Made by a program: the position numbers and the translations under genes
Notes under the pieces: generated by a model
What the model saw: the letters and a program-made list of their open reading frames with translations, nothing else
Databases searched by the model: none
Told to the model about the DNA's origin: nothing
Part shown: piece after piece, positions 33,297 to 45,468 of the stretch
How the letters are laid out: each line of letters begins with the position of its first letter
Numbering within the stretch: the stretch's first letter is position 1
NCBI GenBank assembly: GCA_947488435.1
Contig: CANKZG010000001.1
Location: 2,224,308-2,288,307 of the forward strand
DNA: 64,000 bases
DNA from: an uncultured Flavobacteriaceae bacterium
GTDB taxonomy: Bacteria > Bacteroidota > Bacteroidia > Flavobacteriales > Flavobacteriaceae
Reading direction: 5' to 3'

Positions 33297-35498
33297 ATGG
33301 ATTTGAATGAGATTGATTTACATGCCTCATTGAAAAAGTATTTTGGGTTCTCCCAATTCAAAGGTCTTCAGGAAGATGTTATAAGAAATGTTGTTTGTGG
33401 TAATAATACTTTTGTTATTATGCCTACTGGGGGAGGTAAATCGTTGTGTTATCAACTTCCAGCCTTGCTACAAGAAGGCACAGCTATTGTTGTTTCTCCG
33501 TTAATTGCTTTGATGAAAAATCAAGTAGATGCCATTCGCGGTGTTTCCTCTGAAAATGGTATTGCTCATGTATTGAATTCCTCACTTACTAAAACTGAGG
33601 TTAAACAGGTAAAAGCAGATATTCTTGATGGAATAACTAAATTACTTTATGTAGCTCCGGAATCACTTACAAAAGAAGAATATGTTGATTTTTTGCAATC
33701 TGTAAAACTTTCTTTTGTTGCGGTAGATGAGGCACATTGTATTTCGGAATGGGGACACGATTTTAGACCCGAATATCGAAATTTGAAAACAATTATAAAT
33801 CGTCTGGGAAATAATATTCCTATTATAGGGTTAACAGCTACGGCAACACCTAAAGTTCAGGAAGATATTGTTAAAAACTTGGGGATACCAGAGGCAAAAC
33901 TCTTTAAAGCATCCTTTAATAGGCCTAATCTTTTTTATGAGATTCGACCTAAAACGCAAAACGTTGATAGCGATATTATTCGTTTTGTAAAGCAAAATCA
34001 AGGAAAGTCTGGTATAGTTTATTGCTTGAGTAGAAAGAGGGTAGAGGAGTTGGCGCAAGTGTTGCAAGTAAATGGTATAAGTGCTGTGCCATATCACGCA
34101 GGTTTTGATGGGAAAACACGTTCGAAATATCAGGATATGTTTTTAATGGAAGATGTAGATGTGGTTGTTGCAACTATTGCCTTTGGAATGGGTATTGATA
34201 AACCCGATGTGCGTTTTGTGATACATCATGATATGCCAAAAAGCATTGAAAGTTATTATCAGGAAACCGGACGTGCAGGTAGAGATGGAGGAGAGGGGCA
34301 TTGCCTAGCGTTCTATGCATATAAAGACATTGAAAAGCTAGAGAAGTTTATGTCGGGAAAACCTGTTGCGGAGCAGGAGATTGGAAATGCGTTGCTTCAA
34401 GAAGTAGTTGCTTTTGCAGAGACCTCAATGTCGAGAAGAAAATTTATTTTACATTACTTTGGAGAACGTTTCGATGAAGTGAATGGTGATGGTGCTTTAA
34501 TGGATGATAATGCCAAAAACCCAAAGCCAAAAGAGGAAGCAAAGGATGATGTAGTTAAACTTATTGAAGTCATTCAAGGTACTAAAGAAAAGTTTAAGGC
34601 TAAGGAGATTGTCCATGCATTGGAAGGAAAGGTAAATGCTTTGATTTCATCCCATAAAACCAATGAAAAACCTTTCTTTGGAATAGGTTCTCATCAAACT
34701 ACAGGCCATTGGATGGCACTTATTAGGCAAACCTTGGTGCAGGGATTGATAAAGAAAGAAATTGAACAATACGGAATATTGCGATTGACGAAGGCGGGAG
34801 AAGCTTTTTTGAAAAGTCCAACTTCTTTTATGATGACTAAAGATCATATTTATAGTGAAGCTAATAATGATGCCATAGTTACCGCTTCGAAGATGGGAGG
34901 GGCAGCAGCAGATGAAAAACTCCTGAAACAATTGCGAGATTTGCGAAAGCGAGAAGCACAGAAACTGGAAGTACCTCCTTTTGTGGTTTTTCAAGATCCT
35001 TCACTACAGGATATGGCCTTAAAATACCCGATTACCATGGAGGAACTTTTAAACATTCATGGTGTTGGTGAGGGAAAGGCAAAAAAGTACGGGAAACCTT
35101 TCATAAATTTTATCGCAACCTATGTCGAAGAAAATGATATCGTCAGACCGGAAGACCTGGTAGTAAAAAGTACAGGTGCTAATTCTGGGTTAAAACTATA
35201 TATCATTCAAAATGTTGATCGAAAACTTCGCTTAGATGATATTGCAGCAGCTAAAGGTATTGAATTACCTGAACTGATTAAAGAAATGGAACAAATTGTT
35301 TTTAGCGGAACGAAATTGGATTTAAGCTACTGGATCGATGAGGTTTTAGATGAAGATCAACAAGAAGAAATACACGATTATTTTTTAGAGGCAGAGACTG
35401 ACGATATAGAAACCGCAATTGAAGAATTTGAAGGTGAATTCGAAGACGAAGAATTACGTTTGTACCGTCTTAAGTTTACCAGTGAGGTAGCAAATTAA
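33297..35498 (+). CDS. recQ: ATP-dependent DNA helicase RecQ
   Basis: A 3'-5' DNA helicase in recombination and repair. It has 733 residues. Helicase motifs are Walker A TGGGKS (44-49), DEAH (144-147) followed by CISEWGHDF, motif III LTATATPKV, motif V IAFGMGIDKPDVR and motif VI QETGRAGRDG. An RQC region follows (about 360-500), where the usual zinc-binding Cys residues are not obvious, and an HRDC-like domain (about 550-620). It is divergent from kdsD and ends in a strong bidirectional terminator. Confidence 0.95.
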   Translation: MDLNEIDLHASLKKYFGFSQFKGLQEDVIRNVVCGNNTFVIMPTGGGKSLCYQLPALLQEGTAIVVSPLIALMKNQVDAIRGVSSENGIAHVLNSSLTKTEVKQVKADILDGITKLLYVAPESLTKEEYVDFLQSVKLSFVAVDEAHCISEWGHDFRPEYRNLKTIINRLGNNIPIIGLTATATPKVQEDIVKNLGIPEAKLFKASFNRPNLFYEIRPKTQNVDSDIIRFVKQNQGKSGIVYCLSRKRVEELAQVLQVNGISAVPYHAGFDGKTRSKYQDMFLMEDVDVVVATIAFGMGIDKPDVRFVIHHDMPKSIESYYQETGRAGRDGGEGHCLAFYAYKDIEKLEKFMSGKPVAEQEIGNALLQEVVAFAETSMSRRKFILHYFGERFDEVNGDGALMDDNAKNPKPKEEAKDDVVKLIEVIQGTKEKFKAKEIVHALEGKVNALISSHKTNEKPFFGIGSHQTTGHWMALIRQTLVQGLIKKEIEQYGILRLTKAGEAFLKSPTSFMMTKDHIYSEANNDAIVTASKMGGAAADEKLLKQLRDLRKREAQKLEVPPFVVFQDPSLQDMALKYPITMEELLNIHGVGEGKAKKYGKPFINFIATYVEENDIVRPEDLVVKSTGANSGLKLYIIQNVDRKLRLDDIAAAKGIELPELIKEMEQIVFSGTKLDLSYWIDEVLDEDQQEEIHDYFLEAETDDIETAIEEFEGEFEDEELRLYRLKFTSEVAN

Positions 35499-35540
35499 TA
35501 ACATAGATGCCCAACCACATTAACTACTAACTCAACGAAA

Positions 35541-35570
35541 AGAGCGTTTACTAAGTAAACGCTCTTTTTA
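35541..35570. terminator. Bidirectional terminator between recQ and the convergent gene
   Basis: A perfect 12-base inverted repeat (35541-35552 with 35554-35565, AGAGCGTTTACT) with a T-run on the plus strand and an A-run on the other side. It serves recQ and probably the gene at 35600 on the minus strand. Confidence 0.9.
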
Positions 35571-35599
35571 TTTTTATGAAATCAGTATTAAAAAGAACC

Positions 35600-36928
35600 T
35601 TATGGTGTTGGTTTAGATGCACCTCTATTATTGGCTCTTTTTAATTGTTTTTGTATTTTTCGAATTGCCGATTCAATAGACTTCTCTGGTTCAATGATAT
35701 TATATTCTCCCCAAAAATCTGGATCTGAGAACCCAATAGCTTCATCACTTAAAATGATTGAAGATTTGATACGTTCTTTATATTTAGGAATTTCACCACT
35801 GATATTTTTTTCCCAATCTGTGATTGCCATTTCAGCCGTCATACTGTATACCGAGTTAAACAACTTTTTATCCCAGTTTATCTTAAATTCCAAAAGCACA
35901 TTACTATAGCTGTAATACCATTTATTATCCTTCTCTCTATAATCTACACGATACGCCACTTCTGTTGGCCATACACTAGCCTTTGCAGGTTTTTTACGAA
36001 CAAATAATCGCGCTGCTTTTTCTCTATCCGTAATATTTAACTTATAAATAGCACTGGTAAGCGTTTTGTTTTCAGAATCTATAAATAGCTTACCACTATA
36101 AAGCGGAACATCCACATCTGGCTTTTGCGTAAAATTGATAACGAAAATAAGTCGCCCATCAATTGTAGTAGACCGATCAAAACCAAAACTATATTGATCT
36201 AAAGTGTACTCAGTAAAGATATATTCAGGATATTTCATGATATCCACGAAAAGAGCATTGAAGGGACCTCCTTGTAATTTTAATGCAAGGGTATCTAACT
36301 TACTGTAATCCGTGCTTTTTCGTGCTTTATATAAGCGAACTGCATCTCTGCGCGTTGAACTATAGGGCGTTTTGTAAATGTTAACCACCGCTTCAGATAA
36401 AGAAACGTTTTTACGTCTTTTTTTGATCGTTTCTCGGTAAAAAGCAGTCATAAGCGTAGGATCGTTAAAATAATTCTCCCCTTTGCGAGCTAAAGTTTCA
36501 CGAACTAAATTTTCTGCATTTCTAGGTGCACTAATGTTTACACCACTAAGTTCTGTCACGGATTCATCCAACGCAATTTTATTCTTATCTGTTTTTAAAT
36601 TTTCCAAGGCAATAATTCTGGTCTTATAACCTAAAAAGGAAACCATTACCTTTCCTTCGGTAATTGTTTTAGGAACCTTTAATAAAAATTCTCCTTCAGT
36701 ATTGGTAACGGTACTGATGTTTGTACCATTTAATGCCAAACTAGCAAAGATTAAAGCCTTTTTCGACTTGCTGTCAATAACTTCTCCTTTATAACTATTA
36801 AAGGATGTTTCTGTATCTTGTTGGAAATAGGCATATGCCGAAACATTACCAAATACCCCAATTGCAAATACCACTAGCAGTACTTGAATTAAGGATTTTT
36901 TTGTTTTTTTTGTTTGATCTTTTCTCAT
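35600..36928 (-). CDS. Carboxypeptidase-regulatory-like domain envelope protein
   Basis: A 442-residue secreted protein with an N-terminal signal (about 1-35; hydrophobic span VLLVVFAIGVFG). Residues about 42-125 form a carboxypeptidase-D regulatory-like beta-sandwich (YKGEVIDSKSKKALIFASL, VTNTEGEFLLKVP, VSFLGYK), the fold that opens many SusC-like receptors. The remainder (about 140-430) is beta-rich and has no recognisable catalytic motif; it resembles the uncharacterised envelope proteins that carry this N-terminal module in Flavobacteriaceae. It stands alone between the recQ terminator and the symporter gene. Confidence 0.75.
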   Translation of the reverse strand: MRKDQTKKTKKSLIQVLLVVFAIGVFGNVSAYAYFQQDTETSFNSYKGEVIDSKSKKALIFASLALNGTNISTVTNTEGEFLLKVPKTITEGKVMVSFLGYKTRIIALENLKTDKNKIALDESVTELSGVNISAPRNAENLVRETLARKGENYFNDPTLMTAFYRETIKKRRKNVSLSEAVVNIYKTPYSSTRRDAVRLYKARKSTDYSKLDTLALKLQGGPFNALFVDIMKYPEYIFTEYTLDQYSFGFDRSTTIDGRLIFVINFTQKPDVDVPLYSGKLFIDSENKTLTSAIYKLNITDREKAARLFVRKKPAKASVWPTEVAYRVDYREKDNKWYYSYSNVLLEFKINWDKKLFNSVYSMTAEMAITDWEKNISGEIPKYKERIKSSIILSDEAIGFSDPDFWGEYNIIEPEKSIESAIRKIQKQLKRANNRGASKPTP

Positions 36929-37215
36929 GAGCTTTTTTAAAAAAGAAAATAATTCGAATACGTGTTCAAATACCTTCTAAGTTACTAATTTTTAATGGGA
37001 TAACACTAATCTAATCTTCTTTTTATTTGAAATTTAAGTACCATATTAATGAAAGAACCCCTTAAAAAGAGACAAAGTACGTGGAAAACTATGATTAAAA
37101 ACGAGCGTTTTAATTTTTTTTAACACTCCACAGGAATACCTGAAAGTTCAAGTTTTCAGAAATTTGAAATTACAACATTGATTTCGAAAATGAAAACGAT
37201 CTTTTTTGATTCTAA

Positions 37216-38787
37216 CTACCACAGCCAGATAAGAATACTAAATATAGTAAGCGCCAAAAGTACAGTTTGGTACAAATAGTTTTTGTACCATGGCACTGTA
37301 TCAAAACCTTCTTTTATAAGTCCAGACCTATACGTGAATAGTTTTATTTTCTCTGCATCCGGAGCAGGAGTAAGTTGACTAACAACAACAAATATCACTA
37401 TACAAAGCAGTATCAAAAGACCTACGTTCATGGTATAATGAAGATGCCACAGATCAAATTGCTCTAAAATAAATAAAATAACCCCAGCAAGAGTTCCAAG
37501 CACCAGTGTCCAGAATGCTCCAGCACCATTTCCTCTTTTATAAAAAACGCCCACTAGAAAAATTACTGCGATAGGAGGGACTAAAATGGAAAACATCTGT
37601 TGTAGATAGTCCCAAAGACCCGTAAAATTTTGTATTTGAGGAGCCCATAAAGCCGCTATTACCATTAGTATTAAGGTCGTAATACGTCCGTACTTTACGA
37701 TTTGCTTTTCGGTAATATCTGGTTTCTTTGGTTTTATAAAATCAATCACCATTAAGGTGGATGACGAATTTAAAGCTGAATCTACACTTGACATAATAGC
37801 AGAGATAACACCGGCAAGCACCAAACCAACCAAACCAACGGGAAGTACTTTGGTTACCAAGGTAGGAAATACAGCATCGCCGTTGGCAATGTCTGGATAA
37901 AGGCTTATAGCCATCGCACCTGGGAAAACCATAATAAAAAGAGGAATAATTTTTAAAAAACCAGCTAATACAACTCCCCACCTTGCTTGTTTTATATCCT
38001 TTGCACCCAATACTCGTTGAAAGATAAATTGATTGGTAGACCAATACCAAAACCCTAAAAAAGGAACTCCCATTAACAAGCCCGGCCAAGGAAGACCCGG
38101 ATCATCTATAGGTCTCACCACAGAAAAATGCCCTTCCGGTGCAGACTGGAGTACTTTTGACCAGTCATAATCCATTTTTCCAAATAGTATCCAGGTAATA
38201 ATTCCACACCCAATAATTAAAATCACTGCCTGTATAGCATCTGTATAGACGACAGCTTTAAGCCCCCCTCCTGCGGTATAAACGCCAGCCACTACTGCTA
38301 AAATTAAGGATGTTTGCCACATTACCAAGCCTGGAATAAAAGTTTGTAATACCAAACTACCTGCGTAAAGAGCACCTGCAGTTTCAATCATGATAGTACT
38401 GAAGATGGTTGCAGCCGAAAAGAAAAGTTGCGATCTGCGATCGAATCTTTTTTCGAGAAATTCAGGAATGGTGGTGATTTTACTTCCTAGGTATAAGGGA
38501 ATAAAAATTAAAGCCGCAATTATCAAAGGCAAACCAGACATCCATTCATAAACCGAATTTACAATTCCAGTGGTATAAGCGGCACCCGCTAAGCCAACAA
38601 TGGTTGATCCTGAGATATTAGAAGCAAAAAGTGAAAGCCCGATTAATCCCCATCCAAAAGTTCTTCCTCCTAAAAATAGATCTTCTCCGGTTTTTGTTTT
38701 TCGTGAAATCCAAAAACCAATCATTAAGACTATAATAAAGTAACCGATTACGATGGCGATATCTATTGTTGAAATATGACTTTCCAT
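37216..38787 (-). CDS. Sodium/solute symporter (SSS family, sugar-type)
   Basis: A 523-residue inner-membrane protein with about 13-14 spans. It belongs to the SLC5/SSS family: GRTFGWGLIGLSLFASNISGS near residues 42-62, GAGALYAG and GGLKAVVYTDAIQ motifs. The sequence resembles the sodium/glucose type. It starts 22 bases after the beta-galactosidase gene, so the two form an operon; import of a galactoside or of its products with sodium is the obvious inference. The exact sugar cannot be read from sequence. Confidence 0.9.
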   Translation of the reverse strand: MESHISTIDIAIVIGYFIIVLMIGFWISRKTKTGEDLFLGGRTFGWGLIGLSLFASNISGSTIVGLAGAAYTTGIVNSVYEWMSGLPLIIAALIFIPLYLGSKITTIPEFLEKRFDRRSQLFFSAATIFSTIMIETAGALYAGSLVLQTFIPGLVMWQTSLILAVVAGVYTAGGGLKAVVYTDAIQAVILIIGCGIITWILFGKMDYDWSKVLQSAPEGHFSVVRPIDDPGLPWPGLLMGVPFLGFWYWSTNQFIFQRVLGAKDIKQARWGVVLAGFLKIIPLFIMVFPGAMAISLYPDIANGDAVFPTLVTKVLPVGLVGLVLAGVISAIMSSVDSALNSSSTLMVIDFIKPKKPDITEKQIVKYGRITTLILMVIAALWAPQIQNFTGLWDYLQQMFSILVPPIAVIFLVGVFYKRGNGAGAFWTLVLGTLAGVILFILEQFDLWHLHYTMNVGLLILLCIVIFVVVSQLTPAPDAEKIKLFTYRSGLIKEGFDTVPWYKNYLYQTVLLALTIFSILIWLW

Positions 38788-38809
38788 AAGATTTAAATTT
38801 AAATTACTT

Positions 38810-41791
<2,982 letters not shown>

Positions 41792-41919
41792 CTACATTAA
41801 AACATGAAGCTTTAAAATTACAAAGTAACTAATTTACGATTAAATGTAAATACTACGGAAATTAATTTAAGATTTATAAAATTTCATTATCTCTAACGAA
41901 ATTCATAAGATCGGTGGCC

Positions 41920-42621
41920 TTAAGAAGTAACTTTTAAAGCTGCTGTTAGGTTAGGTTCCCAAGAATACGACTTTGGATCATCTGTGATAATTTTAATATT
42001 GCGCCATCGTATTTCTTTGCCAGCATGAATACTATCCGAAATACTATGCACTTGTAACCCTATAAAACCTTTGGAAGTCATGTTATCCCTTAGGTTGGTA
42101 GTATTTATATTATTTACCCATACCATAAATTTATCTTCAATTGCCTCAACTCTATAATGATTCCATACGCCATTTTTAAATGCTGACCTTCCCGAAGTAT
42201 TTGCCTCTAAATTGTAGAGCCAACCCCTTCTTCCTTCATCATAAACTCCGCCACTCCATGCTCGCTTGCTCGGGTCAATTTCTATTTGATAACCATGCAC
42301 TTGTCCCTCATTATAATCAGAAAAACTATTACTTCTAATCTGCACTCCTGAATTTATAGTAGTATCAACTTTAACATCAAACTCTAAAATAAAATCAGAA
42401 TACAGTGCAGTTGTACACAAGAAAGTATTAGGAGAATCCATAACAGTTGTACCAATAATTTCCTCATTTATTATGGTATAAGGAGCATTACCATTTTTAA
42501 GCTCCCAACCGTCTAACGTTTGTCCATCAAATAATGAAATCCAAGGTTCATTTTTTTTTGGTTTACAGGAATTTGCTCCCAAGAGCAACATGCAACTAAT
42601 CAATAATAGGAAATGTTTCAT
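41920..42621 (-). CDS. DUF1080 (3-keto-disaccharide hydrolase family) lipoprotein
   Basis: A 233-residue lipoprotein (lipobox GANSC, Cys19) consisting of one DUF1080 concanavalin-like domain. Landmarks are WISLFDGQTLDGWEL near residue 26, DFILEFDVKVD, NSGVQIRS, GYQIEID and GFIGLQVHS. Such proteins are annotated as 3-keto-disaccharide hydrolases, and some members act on oxidised sugars. It overlaps the dehydrogenase/cytochrome gene by 26 bases. Together these suggest oxidation of a glycoside and cleavage of the keto product in the periplasm; this is inference. Confidence 0.88.
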   Translation of the reverse strand: MKHFLLLISCMLLLGANSCKPKKNEPWISLFDGQTLDGWELKNGNAPYTIINEEIIGTTVMDSPNTFLCTTALYSDFILEFDVKVDTTINSGVQIRSNSFSDYNEGQVHGYQIEIDPSKRAWSGGVYDEGRRGWLYNLEANTSGRSAFKNGVWNHYRVEAIEDKFMVWVNNINTTNLRDNMTSKGFIGLQVHSISDSIHAGKEIRWRNIKIITDDPKSYSWEPNLTAALKVTS

Positions 42622-44788
42622 AGAGTTCTTTTGTAGTAAAAATTTTATCTAAAGGTCTTGAGGTTTGTCTTAAACTATCAACCAATTCTGGATTAAGATC
42701 TTGGGGGGAGGTTGTAAAGGCATTTCGTATATAGTTTCCAATGGCGCTAATTTCTTCATCAGTAACAGAAGTGTTGATACCAATACCGGGCATAGCGGCT
42801 GGTAAATTGTAGTTTTTATTATTGACAGTCAATGGACCTGAGAGACCATACAACATAATGGCAATAAGTCTGGCTTTTGATCCTGAAACGTATTCCGAAT
42901 TTAAAAGTGGGGGTGCTAAATTTTCTATTCCGTATCCGTCAGGACCGTGACATGTTGCACAATGTGCCTTAAAAAGTGCTAAGCCCCGTGTTAATTGATC
43001 CGAATTGATACGGTCTTTTTTGGAGGAATTTTCAGTAGCTACCAGCAGAGAGTCTAAAAATTTAACCGTTTTTTGGGTGGGTTTACTATGTTTTATAAAT
43101 TCTTTTTCCACTCCTGCAATTCCGGCATAAACTGCTTCCATAAACCAATCAGCTTCATCATATCGTTCCAATAATTGTTTGAGATAAAAGCCTTGAAATT
43201 GATCAGGTTTCTTAGCAAGAAAAAAAGCAAGATGATAGTCAATCATCTCATTTTCTATTGAAATTAAATTGCTTATATTTTCCTTTGAAAGGGTATTTTT
43301 TTTAGATGCTAACAGTATTAATCGGTGCGCTGTTAGGGCAGGGTTCGCCGTAGCATCAATAACGTTTAAAAGTTCTTGATTTAAGGCATCTAGTCCCTCT
43401 AGCGTGTATAGGGCATGAATTCTCGTAGACTCTTCAGGATGCAGCCTCACTAATTTTTGTAGCCTACTAATTTGATCCATATGCCTTCCCTGTATTATTA
43501 ATTGTTGTGCTCTATCACGGACCCAAACATTTTTAGAAGTAAGTGAATCTACCCAATGTGAAGGAGAAAGTTGTGATAAATTCATAGATGTAAAGGAAGA
43601 ATTATTTTTATGGGTAACTCGGATAATACGCCCCATACCTTTAATAGTGTCTAATCCTCTTGCTATGTATTGTTTACGTAAATAACCAGTCATATAGGTT
43701 TTGTGCTGAATAATACCCCTATGCATATCTACAATATATAAGGCGCCGTCAGGTCCATTGTATAAGTTAACTGGCCGGAATGCCTGGTCAGAGCTTCTTA
43801 TAAATTCCTTATTTTCCAATGCTTGAGCACCGTTTAACCGAAGTTGATCTTCTTCTAAAATATTTCTTTTAACAAGATTTGCTTCAGGCCCACTTACAAA
43901 AACATTGCCTTGATAATTAGTGGGAAAATGTGTTCCCTGAAAGTAAATGGGACCGCATGCGCTTGTAAAGTTTTTAAGTTTTCCGTCCTCATGAAGCATA
44001 TGTGGTAAATACCCACGATTAACAGCCGTGGCTTGAAGCGGATATACTTTTTGATCAAGGACTAAATTGCTTCCAATTCCTATTTTTGGTTTAAAAATAG
44101 CGTTTTGATTTAAAATATTTGGTATGGTAAAATCTCCACGAACTTGGTTGGAATTATCATTGTAAATTAATCTTCCAATTTTATCATGTGTTATTCCCCA
44201 CTGCCCTCTAAAAGAAGTAGTCTCGATTTCCCATTTCCCATTCTTAAATCGATATTTTTTAGTCCCTTTAGCATTATAAATCCAATTGTCTATATTCATT
44301 AATAACCCGTTGGGTTGATGCTCTACGTTGCCACCAATTGTATATGTTGAATCCACTAAAACTGTGTTGCCAGGACTAAGATTTTTATTGATTTCTGTAA
44401 AATAAAGGTTTGGAGGTTCGGCATAAAGTAAGCCACCATAAACATGAGCCATTGCTCTTCCCAAAACTAGGCTGTCTAAAAACACTTTAGCATGATCCAT
44501 TTGTCCATCCTTGTCTTTATCTTCTAAAACAAGAATGCGTCCTACGGGCTTAGTTTCATCAGTACCGGCGATATTGGGCATATAACCCGACATCTCTAAT
44601 ACCCAAAGCCTTCCATTACTGTCAAAACTCAAGGCGACGGGTGCCTCTATAAGAGGTTCTGCAGCAAGCGCATTTAAAACAAAACCGTTTTCAATTTCGT
44701 AATCTTCAAACGAAACCCGCGTTTCTTGATAATCTCTGCTACAAGAAATAGATAAAAAAACAAGAAGAAACACTACCCTTAGATTCAT
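42596..44788 (-). CDS. PVC-type dehydrogenase with C-terminal heme c domain, lipoprotein
   Basis: A 730-residue lipoprotein (lipobox SISC, Cys16). Residues about 30-390 form a beta-propeller-like membrane-bound dehydrogenase domain (GRLWVLEMSGY, HQPNGLLM, WGITHD, DGALYIVDMHRG). A helical repeat segment follows (about 405-560). The C-terminus is a cytochrome c with CATCH (610-614) and a possible Met ligand in AMPGIG. Electrons removed from a sugar would pass through the heme. It is flanked by overlapping genes for a DinB-like protein and DUF1080, a typical setting for sugar oxidation. Confidence 0.88.
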   Translation of the reverse strand: MNLRVVFLLVFLSISCSRDYQETRVSFEDYEIENGFVLNALAAEPLIEAPVALSFDSNGRLWVLEMSGYMPNIAGTDETKPVGRILVLEDKDKDGQMDHAKVFLDSLVLGRAMAHVYGGLLYAEPPNLYFTEINKNLSPGNTVLVDSTYTIGGNVEHQPNGLLMNIDNWIYNAKGTKKYRFKNGKWEIETTSFRGQWGITHDKIGRLIYNDNSNQVRGDFTIPNILNQNAIFKPKIGIGSNLVLDQKVYPLQATAVNRGYLPHMLHEDGKLKNFTSACGPIYFQGTHFPTNYQGNVFVSGPEANLVKRNILEEDQLRLNGAQALENKEFIRSSDQAFRPVNLYNGPDGALYIVDMHRGIIQHKTYMTGYLRKQYIARGLDTIKGMGRIIRVTHKNNSSFTSMNLSQLSPSHWVDSLTSKNVWVRDRAQQLIIQGRHMDQISRLQKLVRLHPEESTRIHALYTLEGLDALNQELLNVIDATANPALTAHRLILLASKKNTLSKENISNLISIENEMIDYHLAFFLAKKPDQFQGFYLKQLLERYDEADWFMEAVYAGIAGVEKEFIKHSKPTQKTVKFLDSLLVATENSSKKDRINSDQLTRGLALFKAHCATCHGPDGYGIENLAPPLLNSEYVSGSKARLIAIMLYGLSGPLTVNNKNYNLPAAMPGIGINTSVTDEEISAIGNYIRNAFTTSPQDLNPELVDSLRQTSRPLDKIFTTKELYETFPIID

Positions 44789-45366
44789 GATTTTTTATAA
44801 AAAGATCCATCCAAAAACTCCTTAGTAAAATGCTCCCTATGTTTTGGTTTGGCAAATTTTTCTGAATTATAATGTTGCGAATCGCCTTTGGGAATAGAAA
44901 GGCTTTCCCAATTTTCTCCTTTAATCATTTTTGCTAAAAATACAATTTGCCCTATATGATATGCATAATGCGCCAATTGTCTATTTATGGCTTCAATAAC
45001 CGTATGTCCTAAATTTCGAATGTATACTTCGGAAGATAATTGCGCTGGAGTAATTGAGGTTAGTGTTGTAAATAAACAGGTCCAGCCTTCTTCCCATTTT
45101 TCAATAAGTTGCACCCTAGATCGAATTAGGTCTTCAAATTCAGCATCTCTATTCCTCCAGGTCTTTTCTCCATCTGATGTTAAAAAATCGGTCCATCTAG
45201 ATTTCATATTACCAGAGAGGTGATTTACAAGGATTGCAATGCTATTACTTTCAGAGTTATACTGCCAAAATAATGCTTCATCATCAAGCTGTTTAAAACT
45301 AAGATCCCCTAGTAGCTTATAGTACTCAAATTGTTTTCGTATCGAATCTAGATAATTAATTTCCAT
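44785..45366 (-). CDS. DUF1572/DinB-superfamily protein
   Basis: A 193-residue four-helix protein of the DinB/DUF1572 group. Metal-ligand-type His residues occur in LVNHLSGN (about residues 48-55), RQLAHYAYHIGQI (about 128-140), giving the usual three-His arrangement. There is no signal peptide. DinB-like proteins are often thiol- or metal-dependent transferases, but this family's reaction is unknown. It overlaps the dehydrogenase gene by 4 bases (ATGA) and appears to be the first gene of the three-gene operon. Confidence 0.88.
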   Translation of the reverse strand: MEINYLDSIRKQFEYYKLLGDLSFKQLDDEALFWQYNSESNSIAILVNHLSGNMKSRWTDFLTSDGEKTWRNRDAEFEDLIRSRVQLIEKWEEGWTCLFTTLTSITPAQLSSEVYIRNLGHTVIEAINRQLAHYAYHIGQIVFLAKMIKGENWESLSIPKGDSQHYNSEKFAKPKHREHFTKEFLDGSFYKKS

Positions 45367-45468
45367 ACTCCATCATTGTGGTTACAGTATTACAAATGTT
45401 TTTAAAATTAATTCATATCCTTAAAGACTATTATGAAAGACATTTTAGGAAAAATTGAGCGAAGACCA

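Noticed and set aside
37094-37121. Hairpin with T-run on the plus strand upstream of the gene at 35600
   Set aside because: The stem is AT-only apart from CG pairs and the T-run is on the strand with no gene; it may be chance.
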